Source: Mycetocola sp.
Lineage (GTDB): Bacteria; Actinomycetota; Actinomycetes; Actinomycetales; Microbacteriaceae
DNA length: 38,420 nt
Reading direction: 5' to 3'
Assembly (NCBI RefSeq): GCF_025464835.1
Contig: NZ_JAODMP010000069.1
Span: 1 to 38,420, forward strand
The notes under the pieces were generated by a model that saw nothing but the letters and a program-made list of their open reading frames with translations, had not been told where the DNA came from and did not search any database. Shown here in pieces: positions 23,418 to 29,995 of this stretch; the stretch's first letter is position 1, and the number at the start of each line of letters is the position of its first letter. Position numbers and translations under genes: made by a program.

Positions 23418-23738
23418 ATGAGTAACGAAGCCAGCCCCGTGTCCGCTGAACCGGAAAGGGCGCCGTCGACCGCCGCGACGCCAGCGAGCGACTTCCCCCG
23501 GGATGCCGGCCCCCAGCCGCAGTCCGCCCCGGGGATGTCGCACAGCCGCTTAGGGGACGGCCCGCGGGTGGGACCGGGCAGCCGGACGGACCACGCCCCG
23601 ATGCCCGGGACCACGACGATTCGGACACCGGCACCGCGGACCCGTCGAACGTCGAGGGATGACCGCCCCCTCACCGTGCGCGAATCACCCAGGACCCGCC
23701 ACCCACGACGGACGGGGTCAACGGCGTGGCGTCGGTGA
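23418..23738 (+). CDS. Possible small disordered protein
   Basis: A 106-residue open frame on the plus strand between rpmB and zur. The ATG at 23418 follows a good ribosome binding site (GGAGGAA, 6 nt gap), and codon use at the start (MSNEASPVSAEPERAPSTAA) looks plausible. The rest is rich in Pro, Arg, Thr and Ser with no recognisable domain, so it would be largely disordered. It ends 2 nt before the zur stop on the other strand. In the middle another frame encodes a more acidic stretch, so a frameshifted remnant is possible. I rate it uncertain. Confidence 0.35.
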   Translation: MSNEASPVSAEPERAPSTAATPASDFPRDAGPQPQSAPGMSHSRLGDGPRVGPGSRTDHAPMPGTTTIRTPAPRTRRTSRDDRPLTVRESPRTRHPRRTGSTAWRR

Positions 23739-23740
23739 AT

Positions 23741-24139
23741 CTACGCAGACCCTGACGAGCACGCCGAGCACAGTCCGAAGATATCAACGACGTGCCTGGC
23801 GTCGGTGAAGCCGTGATCGGATGCGGTCTGCCGCGCCCAGCGCTCCACCTCGGTCGCCTCGATCTCGACGGTGAGGCCGCAGTTGCGGCAGATCAGGTGG
23901 TGGTGGTGGCCGGTGGTTTCGCACGCCCGATACAGACTCTCTCCCTCAGGAGACTGCAGGGAATCCGCCTCGCCGACGTTCGCGAGGTCGGCGAGGGCGC
24001 GGTACACGGTCGCGAGTCCGATGTGGGATCCAGCTTCTCGGAGCCCCTGGTGCAGACCCTGTGCGCTGACGAAACCGTTCCGGGAGTTCAGCGACTCGCG
24101 TACGGCTTCCCGCTGCCAGGTGTTCCTCTTCACTGCCAC
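23741..24139 (-). CDS. zur: Fur-family zinc uptake regulator
   Basis: A 132-residue Fur-family repressor. The winged helix (about 1-80) contains SAQGLHQGLREAGSHIGLATVYRALADL, whose recognition helix is standard. The dimerisation/metal half has HHHHLICRNCGLTVEIE and ends in GLCSACSS, giving the two CxxC pairs of the structural zinc site plus the His-rich regulatory site. It is last in the znuA-znuC-znuB-zur gene order, with 26 nt after znuB, and this context identifies it as zinc-responsive Zur rather than Fur. It should bind the palindrome at 26860-26874 when zinc is plentiful, which would make the operon autoregulated. Confidence 0.9.
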   Translation of the reverse strand: MAVKRNTWQREAVRESLNSRNGFVSAQGLHQGLREAGSHIGLATVYRALADLANVGEADSLQSPEGESLYRACETTGHHHHLICRNCGLTVEIEATEVERWARQTASDHGFTDARHVVDIFGLCSACSSGSA

Positions 24140-24165
24140 GTTCCGCTGCCTCCGTCGACCTGGTT

Positions 24166-25047
24166 CTAGCGTAGCCCGGCGCGAGGTTTGGCACGCAGCC
24201 CGACCAGACGCGCGACGAGATAGATCAGAAACGAGATCGTCGTGATGTACGGGCTGATCGGCAGCGACCCACCGATAGCCAGCAGGATGCCACCGACTGC
24301 GGAGACGAAGCCGAACACCATCGCGAGCACCGGGACGACAATCGGCGATGCGGACAGTCGCAACGCGGCCGCGGCCGGGGTGACGACGAGGGCGAGCACG
24401 AGAAGTGCACCGATGATCTGCACAGACACGGCGACGATCAGCCCGAGCAGCACCATGAAGGTGAGCGAGACGAACCGGGTAGGGACTCCGCGGGCTGCGG
24501 CGACGTCGGCATCGAGGCTGTCGAAGCTCAACGGGCGCCAGATCAGCAGCAACCCGACGAGCACCGCGAGGCTGATGGCGCTCAGCCAGGTCAACTGGGG
24601 GTCGTCGACCGAGATGATCTGGCCGGTGAGCAACCCGAACTTGTTGGCGCTTCGTCCCGGATACAGGGCGAGGAAGAGGATGCCGAGCCCCAGCCCGAAC
24701 GGCATGAGGACGCCGATGATGGAGTTGCGGTCGCGAGCGCGTGCCCCCAGCAGCCCGATGACGATCGCAGCGATCAGGGCGCCGACGAGGGAACCGGCAA
24801 CGACGTTGACGCCGAACAGCAACGCCGCCGCGGCGCCGGCGAACGAGAGTTCACTGATTCCGTGCACGGCGAAGGCCATGTCGCGTTGCATGACGAAGAC
24901 GCCGATAAGCCCGCCGACGATACCGAGGACGGCTCCCGCGAGGATCGAGTTCTGCACCAGGCCGAGGAGTTCGCCGTAGTTCTCGAAGTTGAACATCCGG
25001 GACCAGAGGTCACCCGCGCCGACGGGGAGCATCACTCCGGCCCTCAT
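24166..25047 (-). CDS. znuB: Zinc ABC transporter permease
   Basis: A 293-residue ABC-3 family permease with about eight transmembrane helices, forming the membrane channel of a zinc importer. It has the family-typical QRDMAFAVHGISELSFAGAA region after the first helices and the coupling segment ARGVPTRFVSLTFMVLLGLI. The ATG overlaps the znuC stop as ATGA. Partners are ZnuC (ATPase) and ZnuA (lipoprotein). Manganese import by the same family cannot be excluded on sequence, but the adjacent zur and Zur-box palindrome make zinc most likely. Confidence 0.92.
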   Translation of the reverse strand: MRAGVMLPVGAGDLWSRMFNFENYGELLGLVQNSILAGAVLGIVGGLIGVFVMQRDMAFAVHGISELSFAGAAAALLFGVNVVAGSLVGALIAAIVIGLLGARARDRNSIIGVLMPFGLGLGILFLALYPGRSANKFGLLTGQIISVDDPQLTWLSAISLAVLVGLLLIWRPLSFDSLDADVAAARGVPTRFVSLTFMVLLGLIVAVSVQIIGALLVLALVVTPAAAALRLSASPIVVPVLAMVFGFVSAVGGILLAIGGSLPISPYITTISFLIYLVARLVGLRAKPRAGLR

Positions 25048-25886
25048 GCCCCGACCTCGGTGTGGCCGTGGTGGTGGGTTTCGCTGTCGGGGATGCCGAC
25101 GACGACGACCCGTCCGCCGGTGCGGAGCACGTCGACAGGGGTGCCGTACAACTCGGTGAGCACATCGCTCGTGAGCACTTCATCCGGTGTTCCCTCACGG
25201 AACTGTCCGCCAGCGAGGTAGAGGATGCGGTCGACCATCCCGAGCACCGGATTGACGTCGTGGGTGACGAAGACGACAGGCGTGCCGTGCTCACGCCGTC
25301 GCCGGTCGATCAGTTCGGAGACGCCGCGCTGGTGCTGCAGGTCCAGGCTGAGCAGGGGCTCGTCGCACAGCAGCATCCGCGGGTCACCGGCGAGCGCCTG
25401 GCCCACTCGCAGCCGCTGTTGCTCGCCTCCGGAGAGGTTGCCGACGGGTTCATCGGCGTAGTGGGAGGCGCCGACCGACGCCAGGAGGGCGTCCACCTGA
25501 CGCTTCTCCGCTCCCCGGCTGACCGGGAGCCCGAACCGGTGCCCGTTCACTCCGAGCGCGACAAGGTCCCGCCCGCGCATCGGCGTGCCTCCCGGGATGA
25601 GCTTCTGCTGGGGGATGTAGCCGATCCGGCGGTCGCCCCGGCGCACCGGGTGCCCGTCGAATCGGATCGTGCCTGCGTCGAGTGGCTGCTGCCCGAGGAT
25701 CGTCTTGAGCAGACTCGTCTTGCCCGATCCGTTCGGCCCGAGGACCGCGAGGAACTCCCCGGCGCAGACGTCGAGGGTGAGGTCGTTCCACAGCACGCGA
25801 TCGCCGAAGCCGAGGGCGGCATCCGTCAGGCTGAGGATCGGGTTGCTCGGGTGGCGGTGACCGGCAGGAGGAACGACGCCGGTCAC
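25044..25886 (-). CDS. znuC: Zinc ABC transporter ATP-binding protein
   Basis: A 280-residue ABC ATPase that powers zinc import. Walker A is GPNGSGKTS (50-58), the Q-loop is YIPQQ, the signature is LSGGEQQRLRVGQAL, and Walker B is MLLCDEPLLSLD, followed by the H-loop VFVTHD. The C-terminus carries a short His-rich tail (ETHHHGHTE), which is common in metal importers. The GTG start overlaps the znuA stop (GTGA) and the stop overlaps znuB (ATGA), so the three subunits are translationally coupled. Confidence 0.93.
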   Translation of the reverse strand: MTGVVPPAGHRHPSNPILSLTDAALGFGDRVLWNDLTLDVCAGEFLAVLGPNGSGKTSLLKTILGQQPLDAGTIRFDGHPVRRGDRRIGYIPQQKLIPGGTPMRGRDLVALGVNGHRFGLPVSRGAEKRQVDALLASVGASHYADEPVGNLSGGEQQRLRVGQALAGDPRMLLCDEPLLSLDLQHQRGVSELIDRRRREHGTPVVFVTHDVNPVLGMVDRILYLAGGQFREGTPDEVLTSDVLTELYGTPVDVLRTGGRVVVVGIPDSETHHHGHTEVGA

Positions 25887-26839
25887 GAGCGGAGCGCGTC
25901 GCTGATAGCGGTCATGTTGTTCGTCATCCAGCTCACATAACTCTCCCCGTCCGGCAGCGTCTCAGCGAAAGACACCACCGGAACGGAATTCTTCTCGGCA
26001 GCGGCGCGGACCCGATCGGTCTCAGGGCCGCTGGTCTGCTCATTGTAGGCGAGCAGTGCGACGTCACCGGTGGCGAGAAGGGCGAGAGCATCCCTGAGGC
26101 TCGCCGGCGAGACATCCGTGCCGTCTTCTATCGCGGCACTGAATTCCGCAGGGGTCACATCGACCAGGCCGGATGCCTCGAGCAGGTACAGCGGCACCGG
26201 CTCGGTGATTGCCACCCCTGCCCCGCCGAACTCCGTCTTGAGCGCCTCGGTCGAGGCGGTGAGCTGAGCGAGTTCTTCCGAGAAGACCGAGTAGTTCTCG
26301 GCGAACTCGGCGGCGTTCTCTTCGTCGAGTTGCGAGAAGACGTGCGCGAGTGTGCTGGCGAGCGAATCCACGGTGGCGAGGTCGTACCAGACGTGTTCGT
26401 TGAGCCCCTCGACGTGCCCGTTCCCGTCCTCCCCACCGTGCTCGTCTGCGCTGTGTCCTTCGACGGGTGCGTGCCCGGACAGGTCGACGACGTTGACCAT
26501 CTCGAGATCGTCCGCGCCGGCGGCATTCACGAGGGTGTCGATGAACGGGTCGTATCCCCCGCCGTTTTCGATCACCAGGTCCGCCTTCGAGATGGCCAGC
26601 TGGTCCTGGGCGCTGGCCTCGTAGCTATGCGGATCCTGCGCCACGGAGTTGATGATGCTCGTCACATCCACGTACTCCCCGCCGATCGCGGAGGCGATGT
26701 CGCCGTACACGTTGGTGGAGGAGACGACGCTGATGCCGGTCGGGTCGTCCACGTTCTCGCTTGCGGGGCTGGAGCATCCGCTGAGCACGAGGGCTGCTGC
26801 GGGCAGGAGCAGAAGGGGAGCGAGGCGGGAGTTGTTCAC
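25883..26839 (-). CDS. znuA: Zinc-binding lipoprotein of the ZnuABC importer
   Basis: A 318-residue cluster A-I metal-binding protein. The signal peptide ends at the lipobox LVLSGC (Cys22), so it is anchored outside the membrane. Metal ligands are expected in QDPHSYE and NEHVWYD. A His/Asp/Glu-rich loop between them (GHSADEHGGEDGNGH region) is the zinc-scavenging loop typical of ZnuA. The GTG at 26839 is chosen: upstream codons are unconserved and cross the Zur-box palindrome, and TACCGT stands 7 nt before it, suggesting a leaderless mRNA. It is first gene of znuACB-zur. Confidence 0.92.
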   Translation of the reverse strand: MNNSRLAPLLLLPAAALVLSGCSSPASENVDDPTGISVVSSTNVYGDIASAIGGEYVDVTSIINSVAQDPHSYEASAQDQLAISKADLVIENGGGYDPFIDTLVNAAGADDLEMVNVVDLSGHAPVEGHSADEHGGEDGNGHVEGLNEHVWYDLATVDSLASTLAHVFSQLDEENAAEFAENYSVFSEELAQLTASTEALKTEFGGAGVAITEPVPLYLLEASGLVDVTPAEFSAAIEDGTDVSPASLRDALALLATGDVALLAYNEQTSGPETDRVRAAAEKNSVPVVSFAETLPDGESYVSWMTNNMTAISDALRS

Positions 26840-26846
26840 TTCGGAT

Positions 26847-26852
26847 ACGGTA
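26847..26852 (-). promoter_or_regulatory. Candidate leaderless -10 element for znuA
   Basis: TACCGT on the minus strand, 7 nt before the GTG at 26839. The Zur-box palindrome begins 7 nt upstream of it, so bound Zur would block the -35/spacer region. Confidence 0.45.
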
Positions 26853-26859
26853 CCCGTAA

Positions 26860-26874
26860 TGATAACGGTTATCA
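26860..26874. promoter_or_regulatory. Zur-box palindrome
   Basis: TGATAACGGTTATCA is a perfect 15-nt palindrome (7-bp arms around one G) in the 69-nt space between divergent znuA and the aminopeptidase gene. Its form, arms with AT-rich ends around a short centre, matches the general type of actinobacterial Zur operators. Placement over the znuA -35 region and next to the expected -35 of the other gene fits repression. Family assignment is by context and motif shape. Confidence 0.8.
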
Positions 26875-26895
26875 ACTTCCGCCGTGTGCACGGAC

Positions 26896-26901
26896 TATGG
26901 T
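26896..26901 (+). promoter_or_regulatory. Candidate leaderless -10 element for the aminopeptidase gene
   Basis: TATGGT followed by seven nucleotides and the ATG at 26909. No Shine-Dalgarno sequence. The matching -35 position falls at the right edge of the Zur-box palindrome. Confidence 0.45.
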
Positions 26902-26908
26902 ATGTCAC

Positions 26909-28246
26909 ATGTCATCCTTACGACTCGTACCGACGATGCACGACGACCCTCACTTGGCGCGTCACGCCCAGGTTTTGGACGCCCTCGATTTCGTACCCGA
27001 CGTCGGCCGTACCGCGGTCGTGGATGACGGAGGCGCGGTACTTCTCGTCGGACTCGGCGAGCGTGGAACCTCGAGCACCGCCTCCACCCGGATCGCGTTC
27101 GCGTTCGCAGCACGGGCGATCGCGGCGGGCGAACTCGTCGTCGAGACCGAAGACCTCGAGGCCGATCTGCTGCAAGCGGCGGCCGAGGGCATCGTCCTCG
27201 GCCGGTACTCCTTCCGTGGCAGCTCCAGGCACTCGGGATGGAAACCCTCGACGCTGTCACCGTCATGGGAAGCAGGGATCGCGATCGGCGAAGCCGTCTG
27301 CCTGGCCCGCGACCTCGTGAATACTCCGCCCAACGTGATGACGCCGGACATACTGGCCGAAAGCTTCCGTGTTCTAGCGATCGACGGCGGTCTCACCGCA
27401 ACCGTTCGGGACGAGCAGTGGCTGCGCGAGGAGGGCTTCGGCGCCGTCCTCGCAATCGGCGGCGGTTCATCCAATCCCCCGCGGCTGGTCGAGCTCGAGT
27501 ACCGCGGTCATGACGGCGGCACGGACGTCTGCCTCGTCGGAAAGGGAGTCACTTTCGACTCCGGCGGGAACTCCTTGAAAGACGCCGACGGGATGATGAC
27601 GATGAAGTCCGACATGGCGGGTGCTGCGGCAGTTGCCGGGGCCATGTCGCTGCTGCGCCGGTTCGCACCACGCATCAACGTCCGGGCCGTGCTGCCCCTC
27701 GTCGAGAACATGCCCGGCTCCACGGCCACCCGCCCCGGCGACGTCGTCACCGCCCGCAACGGCCTCACGATCGAGATCCTGAACACCGATTTCGAGGGCC
27801 GCGTGATCCTTGCGGACGCATTGGGCTACGCGGCAGAGGCGAACCCCGGAGCAATCGTGGACGTCGCGACACTGACATACGCTGCGGCCAACGCCCTCGG
27901 CAACAGGACCGGTGCGGTGCTCGGCGATGACTCGGAGATCGCGCGAATCCGCACTGCGGCCGATCGCTCCGGGGAGCCGTTCTGGCCCTTCCCGATGCCG
28001 TCGCACTTCGCAGCGCAACTGGACTCAGACGTCGCCGATGTGAAGAACTTTCCGGGTGCGCGAGAAGGGCGGGTCATCTCCGCGGCGCACTTCCTGCGTC
28101 GATTCGTACCGGGAACGGTCGACTGGGCGCACCTCGACATAGCCGGTCCGGCCTGGGCTGATGAGACGTACGAGCTCACGACGCGCGGCGGCACCGGCTT
28201 CGGAGTGCGGACGCTGCTCCAGTACCTGCTCGACCGCGCACACTGA
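26909..28246 (+). CDS. pepA: M17 family leucyl aminopeptidase
   Basis: A 445-residue M17 metallo-aminopeptidase that removes N-terminal residues using two divalent metals. The N-terminal macro-like domain (about 1-115) is shorter than usual. The catalytic domain has LVGKGVTFDSGGNSLK (Lys212 and Asp217 as catalytic and metal residues), MMTMKSDMAGAAAV, and LNTDFEGRVILADAL with the metal-binding Asp and Glu and the catalytic Arg. The family consensus at that point reads NTDAEGR, so Phe replaces Ala. The ATG at 26909 is set by TATGGT 7 nt upstream; earlier in-frame starts would read through znuA on the opposite strand. Divergent from znuA across the Zur-box palindrome, it may be zinc-regulated. 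Confidence 0.9.
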   Translation: MSSLRLVPTMHDDPHLARHAQVLDALDFVPDVGRTAVVDDGGAVLLVGLGERGTSSTASTRIAFAFAARAIAAGELVVETEDLEADLLQAAAEGIVLGRYSFRGSSRHSGWKPSTLSPSWEAGIAIGEAVCLARDLVNTPPNVMTPDILAESFRVLAIDGGLTATVRDEQWLREEGFGAVLAIGGGSSNPPRLVELEYRGHDGGTDVCLVGKGVTFDSGGNSLKDADGMMTMKSDMAGAAAVAGAMSLLRRFAPRINVRAVLPLVENMPGSTATRPGDVVTARNGLTIEILNTDFEGRVILADALGYAAEANPGAIVDVATLTYAAANALGNRTGAVLGDDSEIARIRTAADRSGEPFWPFPMPSHFAAQLDSDVADVKNFPGAREGRVISAAHFLRRFVPGTVDWAHLDIAGPAWADETYELTTRGGTGFGVRTLLQYLLDRAH

Positions 28247-28305
28247 AAGCCTGCCCCTGGGATCGGTCGAGGTCCGCTGAGGAGTTACTGGCCCGGTCCC
28301 TAATA

Positions 28306-28339
28306 TTTCCTTGACGGAAATGCGAACGAAACCTAGTGT
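28306..28339 (+). promoter_or_regulatory. Strong candidate promoter of the catabolic operon
   Basis: -35 TTGACG (28311-28316) and -10 TAGTGT (28334-28339) are separated by exactly 17 nt, the best vegetative-type promoter in the window. The -35 lies in the middle of a perfect inverted repeat TTTCC-TTGAC-GGAAA (28306-28320), a likely operator. Transcription would start near 28346. Confidence 0.6.
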
Positions 28340-28363
28340 GTGACATATTACTAGAGCCGGTTT

Positions 28364-28409
28364 TCGTTCCACAAGAACGATTCTGGTTCCTGGGGACGAT
28401 TCGAGTTCC
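28364..28409 (+). repeat. Operator-like repeats in the catabolic operon leader
   Basis: TCGTTC-CACAA-GAACGA (28364-28380) is a perfect inverted repeat. It overlaps a direct repeat ACGATTC-n2-GTTCC at 28377-28390 and again at 28396-28409, 19 nt apart. GTTCC therefore occurs three times, at 28366, 28386 and 28405, close to two helical turns apart. All lie just downstream of the predicted start of transcription, which suggests cooperative repressor binding. Confidence 0.55.
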
Positions 28410-28513
28410 CTAGGCCGAGAGTGCGACGCGACGCGGCGTCCACTCGTCGGCACCTTGCGCATCAGGAGATGTGCCCCGCAGACGATCTCCTCCTTTTCGT
28501 GAAAGGCTCCGTC

Positions 28514-28828
28514 ATGATCCGCACCCTGCTCACGCTTCGCCTGGCGCCCGAGAAGGTTCCGGATGTCCTCGAGCTCTACCGCTCGGACGACATCCTTCAG
28601 TACTCGCTCGACCACTCCGAGGCCCTGACTTCAGAGATCTCGGTCGCGGCCGACGGATCGGGCGAGGTTCTGGTGACCGCCTTATGGCCGGACTCGTCGG
28701 CCTACCAGGGCTGGCTCGACAATCCGTGGCGCGCTGGGTCCAGCGCAAAGCTGAGCGAACTGCTCCGCGATGCCGAGGTAGGCGCCGGCCGCATCTTCGA
28801 AATCGACCACGACGTGCGAAAGCTCTAG
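28514..28828 (+). CDS. Small ABM-like (dimeric alpha/beta barrel) protein
   Basis: A 104-residue protein of ferredoxin-like fold resembling the antibiotic biosynthesis monooxygenase family (MIRTLLTLRLAPEKVPDVLEL at the start, then alternating strands and helices, and WPDSSAYQGWLDNPWR). Such proteins dimerise and act as cofactor-free monooxygenases, isomerases or binding proteins; no catalytic residue can be named here. The ATG at 28514 follows GAAAGG. An in-frame upstream start at 28421 would begin in the operator repeats and is less likely. It is first gene of the transport and ring-opening operon, so it may act on the same substrate. Confidence 0.7.
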   Translation: MIRTLLTLRLAPEKVPDVLELYRSDDILQYSLDHSEALTSEISVAADGSGEVLVTALWPDSSAYQGWLDNPWRAGSSAKLSELLRDAEVGAGRIFEIDHDVRKL

Positions 28829-28926
28829 TCCAGCCCCTTCGCCGTGGCCAGCGGAATCTCTTCCCGCAGTATCCCCTTCCCCAACAATCCACCTGATCAT
28901 CCGCATCCGCATACCTGGAGGTACCC

Positions 28927-29967
28927 GTGCACATCCTCAGCAAGAACGGCCGCCGTGTCGCCGTCGTCGCCATCGCCGCCCTTGGCGTCAGCAGCCTCGC
29001 CGCGTGCAGTTCCCCCTCCGGATCCAATGGATCCGCCGAATCCGACGGCACCTACTCGATCGCCGTACTGCTCGCCTCGAGCCAGAACGGCTACAACCAA
29101 GCCGTCGCCGAGGGGGTCCAGAAAGCAGCCGACTCCCTCGACGGGAAGTTCGACATCACCGTGCTCGACGGAGGCTTCAACGCCGACACCCAGCTCTCGC
29201 AGATGGAGACCGCCGGTGTTGGCGAGAAGTATGACGGCATCGTCGTCGTACCGTTCGACGGACCTGCGCTCGCCGCGGCGTTCCCCCTCGCCAACGGCAT
29301 CCCCGTAACCACGGCGCTGAACCCGATCGGCCCAGACATCGAGGAGATGGAGCCACAGGTCGAAGGAGTCGTCGCCACCGTCGCCGTCCCAGCTGGTGAA
29401 GCCGCGGCGAAGCAGGCAGAGGGCGTCGTCGAGTACTGTGCCGACATCGATCCGTGCAAGGTCGCGCTCCTGGTCGGCCAGCTGAACGCCCCGCTCGACG
29501 TGACGCGAGAGGCCGCCTACCGCAAGGTGCTCGAGCCTGAGGCAAACATCGAGATCGTCGCGACCGTCGAGGGCAACTATGACCCCGACCTCTCCTCGAC
29601 CGCGATCTCGAACGTGCTGCAGGCAAACCCGGACATCAACGTCGTCCTGTCCAACGCCGACCAGCAGACCGAGGGCGCCCAGATCGCGCTCGAGGATGCC
29701 GGGATCGACCCGTCCACCGTCTACCTGACGGGCGGCGGTGGAACATCCAAGTCGATCCAGAACGTCCGCGACGGCGTATGGAAGGCCGATTACATCAACT
29801 TCCCCGTGAGCATGGGCAAGGCAGCGATGGAGCAGCTGTACAACGCTTTGACCGGAGGGGATGTCACCTCGTTCGTGAACGCGGACGAGGTTGGCGAGGT
29901 CGATCCGTACGCCACCAAGGAGACCCTCGACGAGACTCCTGACTACACCGGCGAGTGGGTGGGCTAA
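28927..29967 (+). CDS. ABC transporter substrate-binding lipoprotein, RbsB-like
   Basis: A 346-residue periplasmic-binding-protein-like (type 1) lipoprotein. The signal peptide ends at LAACSS (Cys27). The mature part has two alternating lobes: YSIAVLLASSQNGYNQAVAEG opens the first, GIVVVPFDGPAL lies in the hinge region, and VALLVGQLNAPLDVTREAAY and VYLTGGGGTSKSIQNVRDG lie in the second. This family binds pentoses, autoinducer-2-like and other small polar molecules; the partners downstream suggest a non-sugar ligand. Two cysteines (EYCADIDPCK) could pair. The GTG start follows TGGAGG. It comes before the ATPase and permease genes of the importer. Confidence 0.88.
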   Translation: MHILSKNGRRVAVVAIAALGVSSLAACSSPSGSNGSAESDGTYSIAVLLASSQNGYNQAVAEGVQKAADSLDGKFDITVLDGGFNADTQLSQMETAGVGEKYDGIVVVPFDGPALAAAFPLANGIPVTTALNPIGPDIEEMEPQVEGVVATVAVPAGEAAAKQAEGVVEYCADIDPCKVALLVGQLNAPLDVTREAAYRKVLEPEANIEIVATVEGNYDPDLSSTAISNVLQANPDINVVLSNADQQTEGAQIALEDAGIDPSTVYLTGGGGTSKSIQNVRDGVWKADYINFPVSMGKAAMEQLYNALTGGDVTSFVNADEVGEVDPYATKETLDETPDYTGEWVG

Positions 29968-29995
29968 GGTCGCGGACGGATCGGATCCCACGGAC

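Noticed and set aside
28421-28513. Upstream extension of the ABM-like protein by 31 residues
   Set aside because: The extension is arginine/histidine-rich without family similarity, lies next to the operator repeats, and the internal ATG at 28514 has a ribosome binding site.
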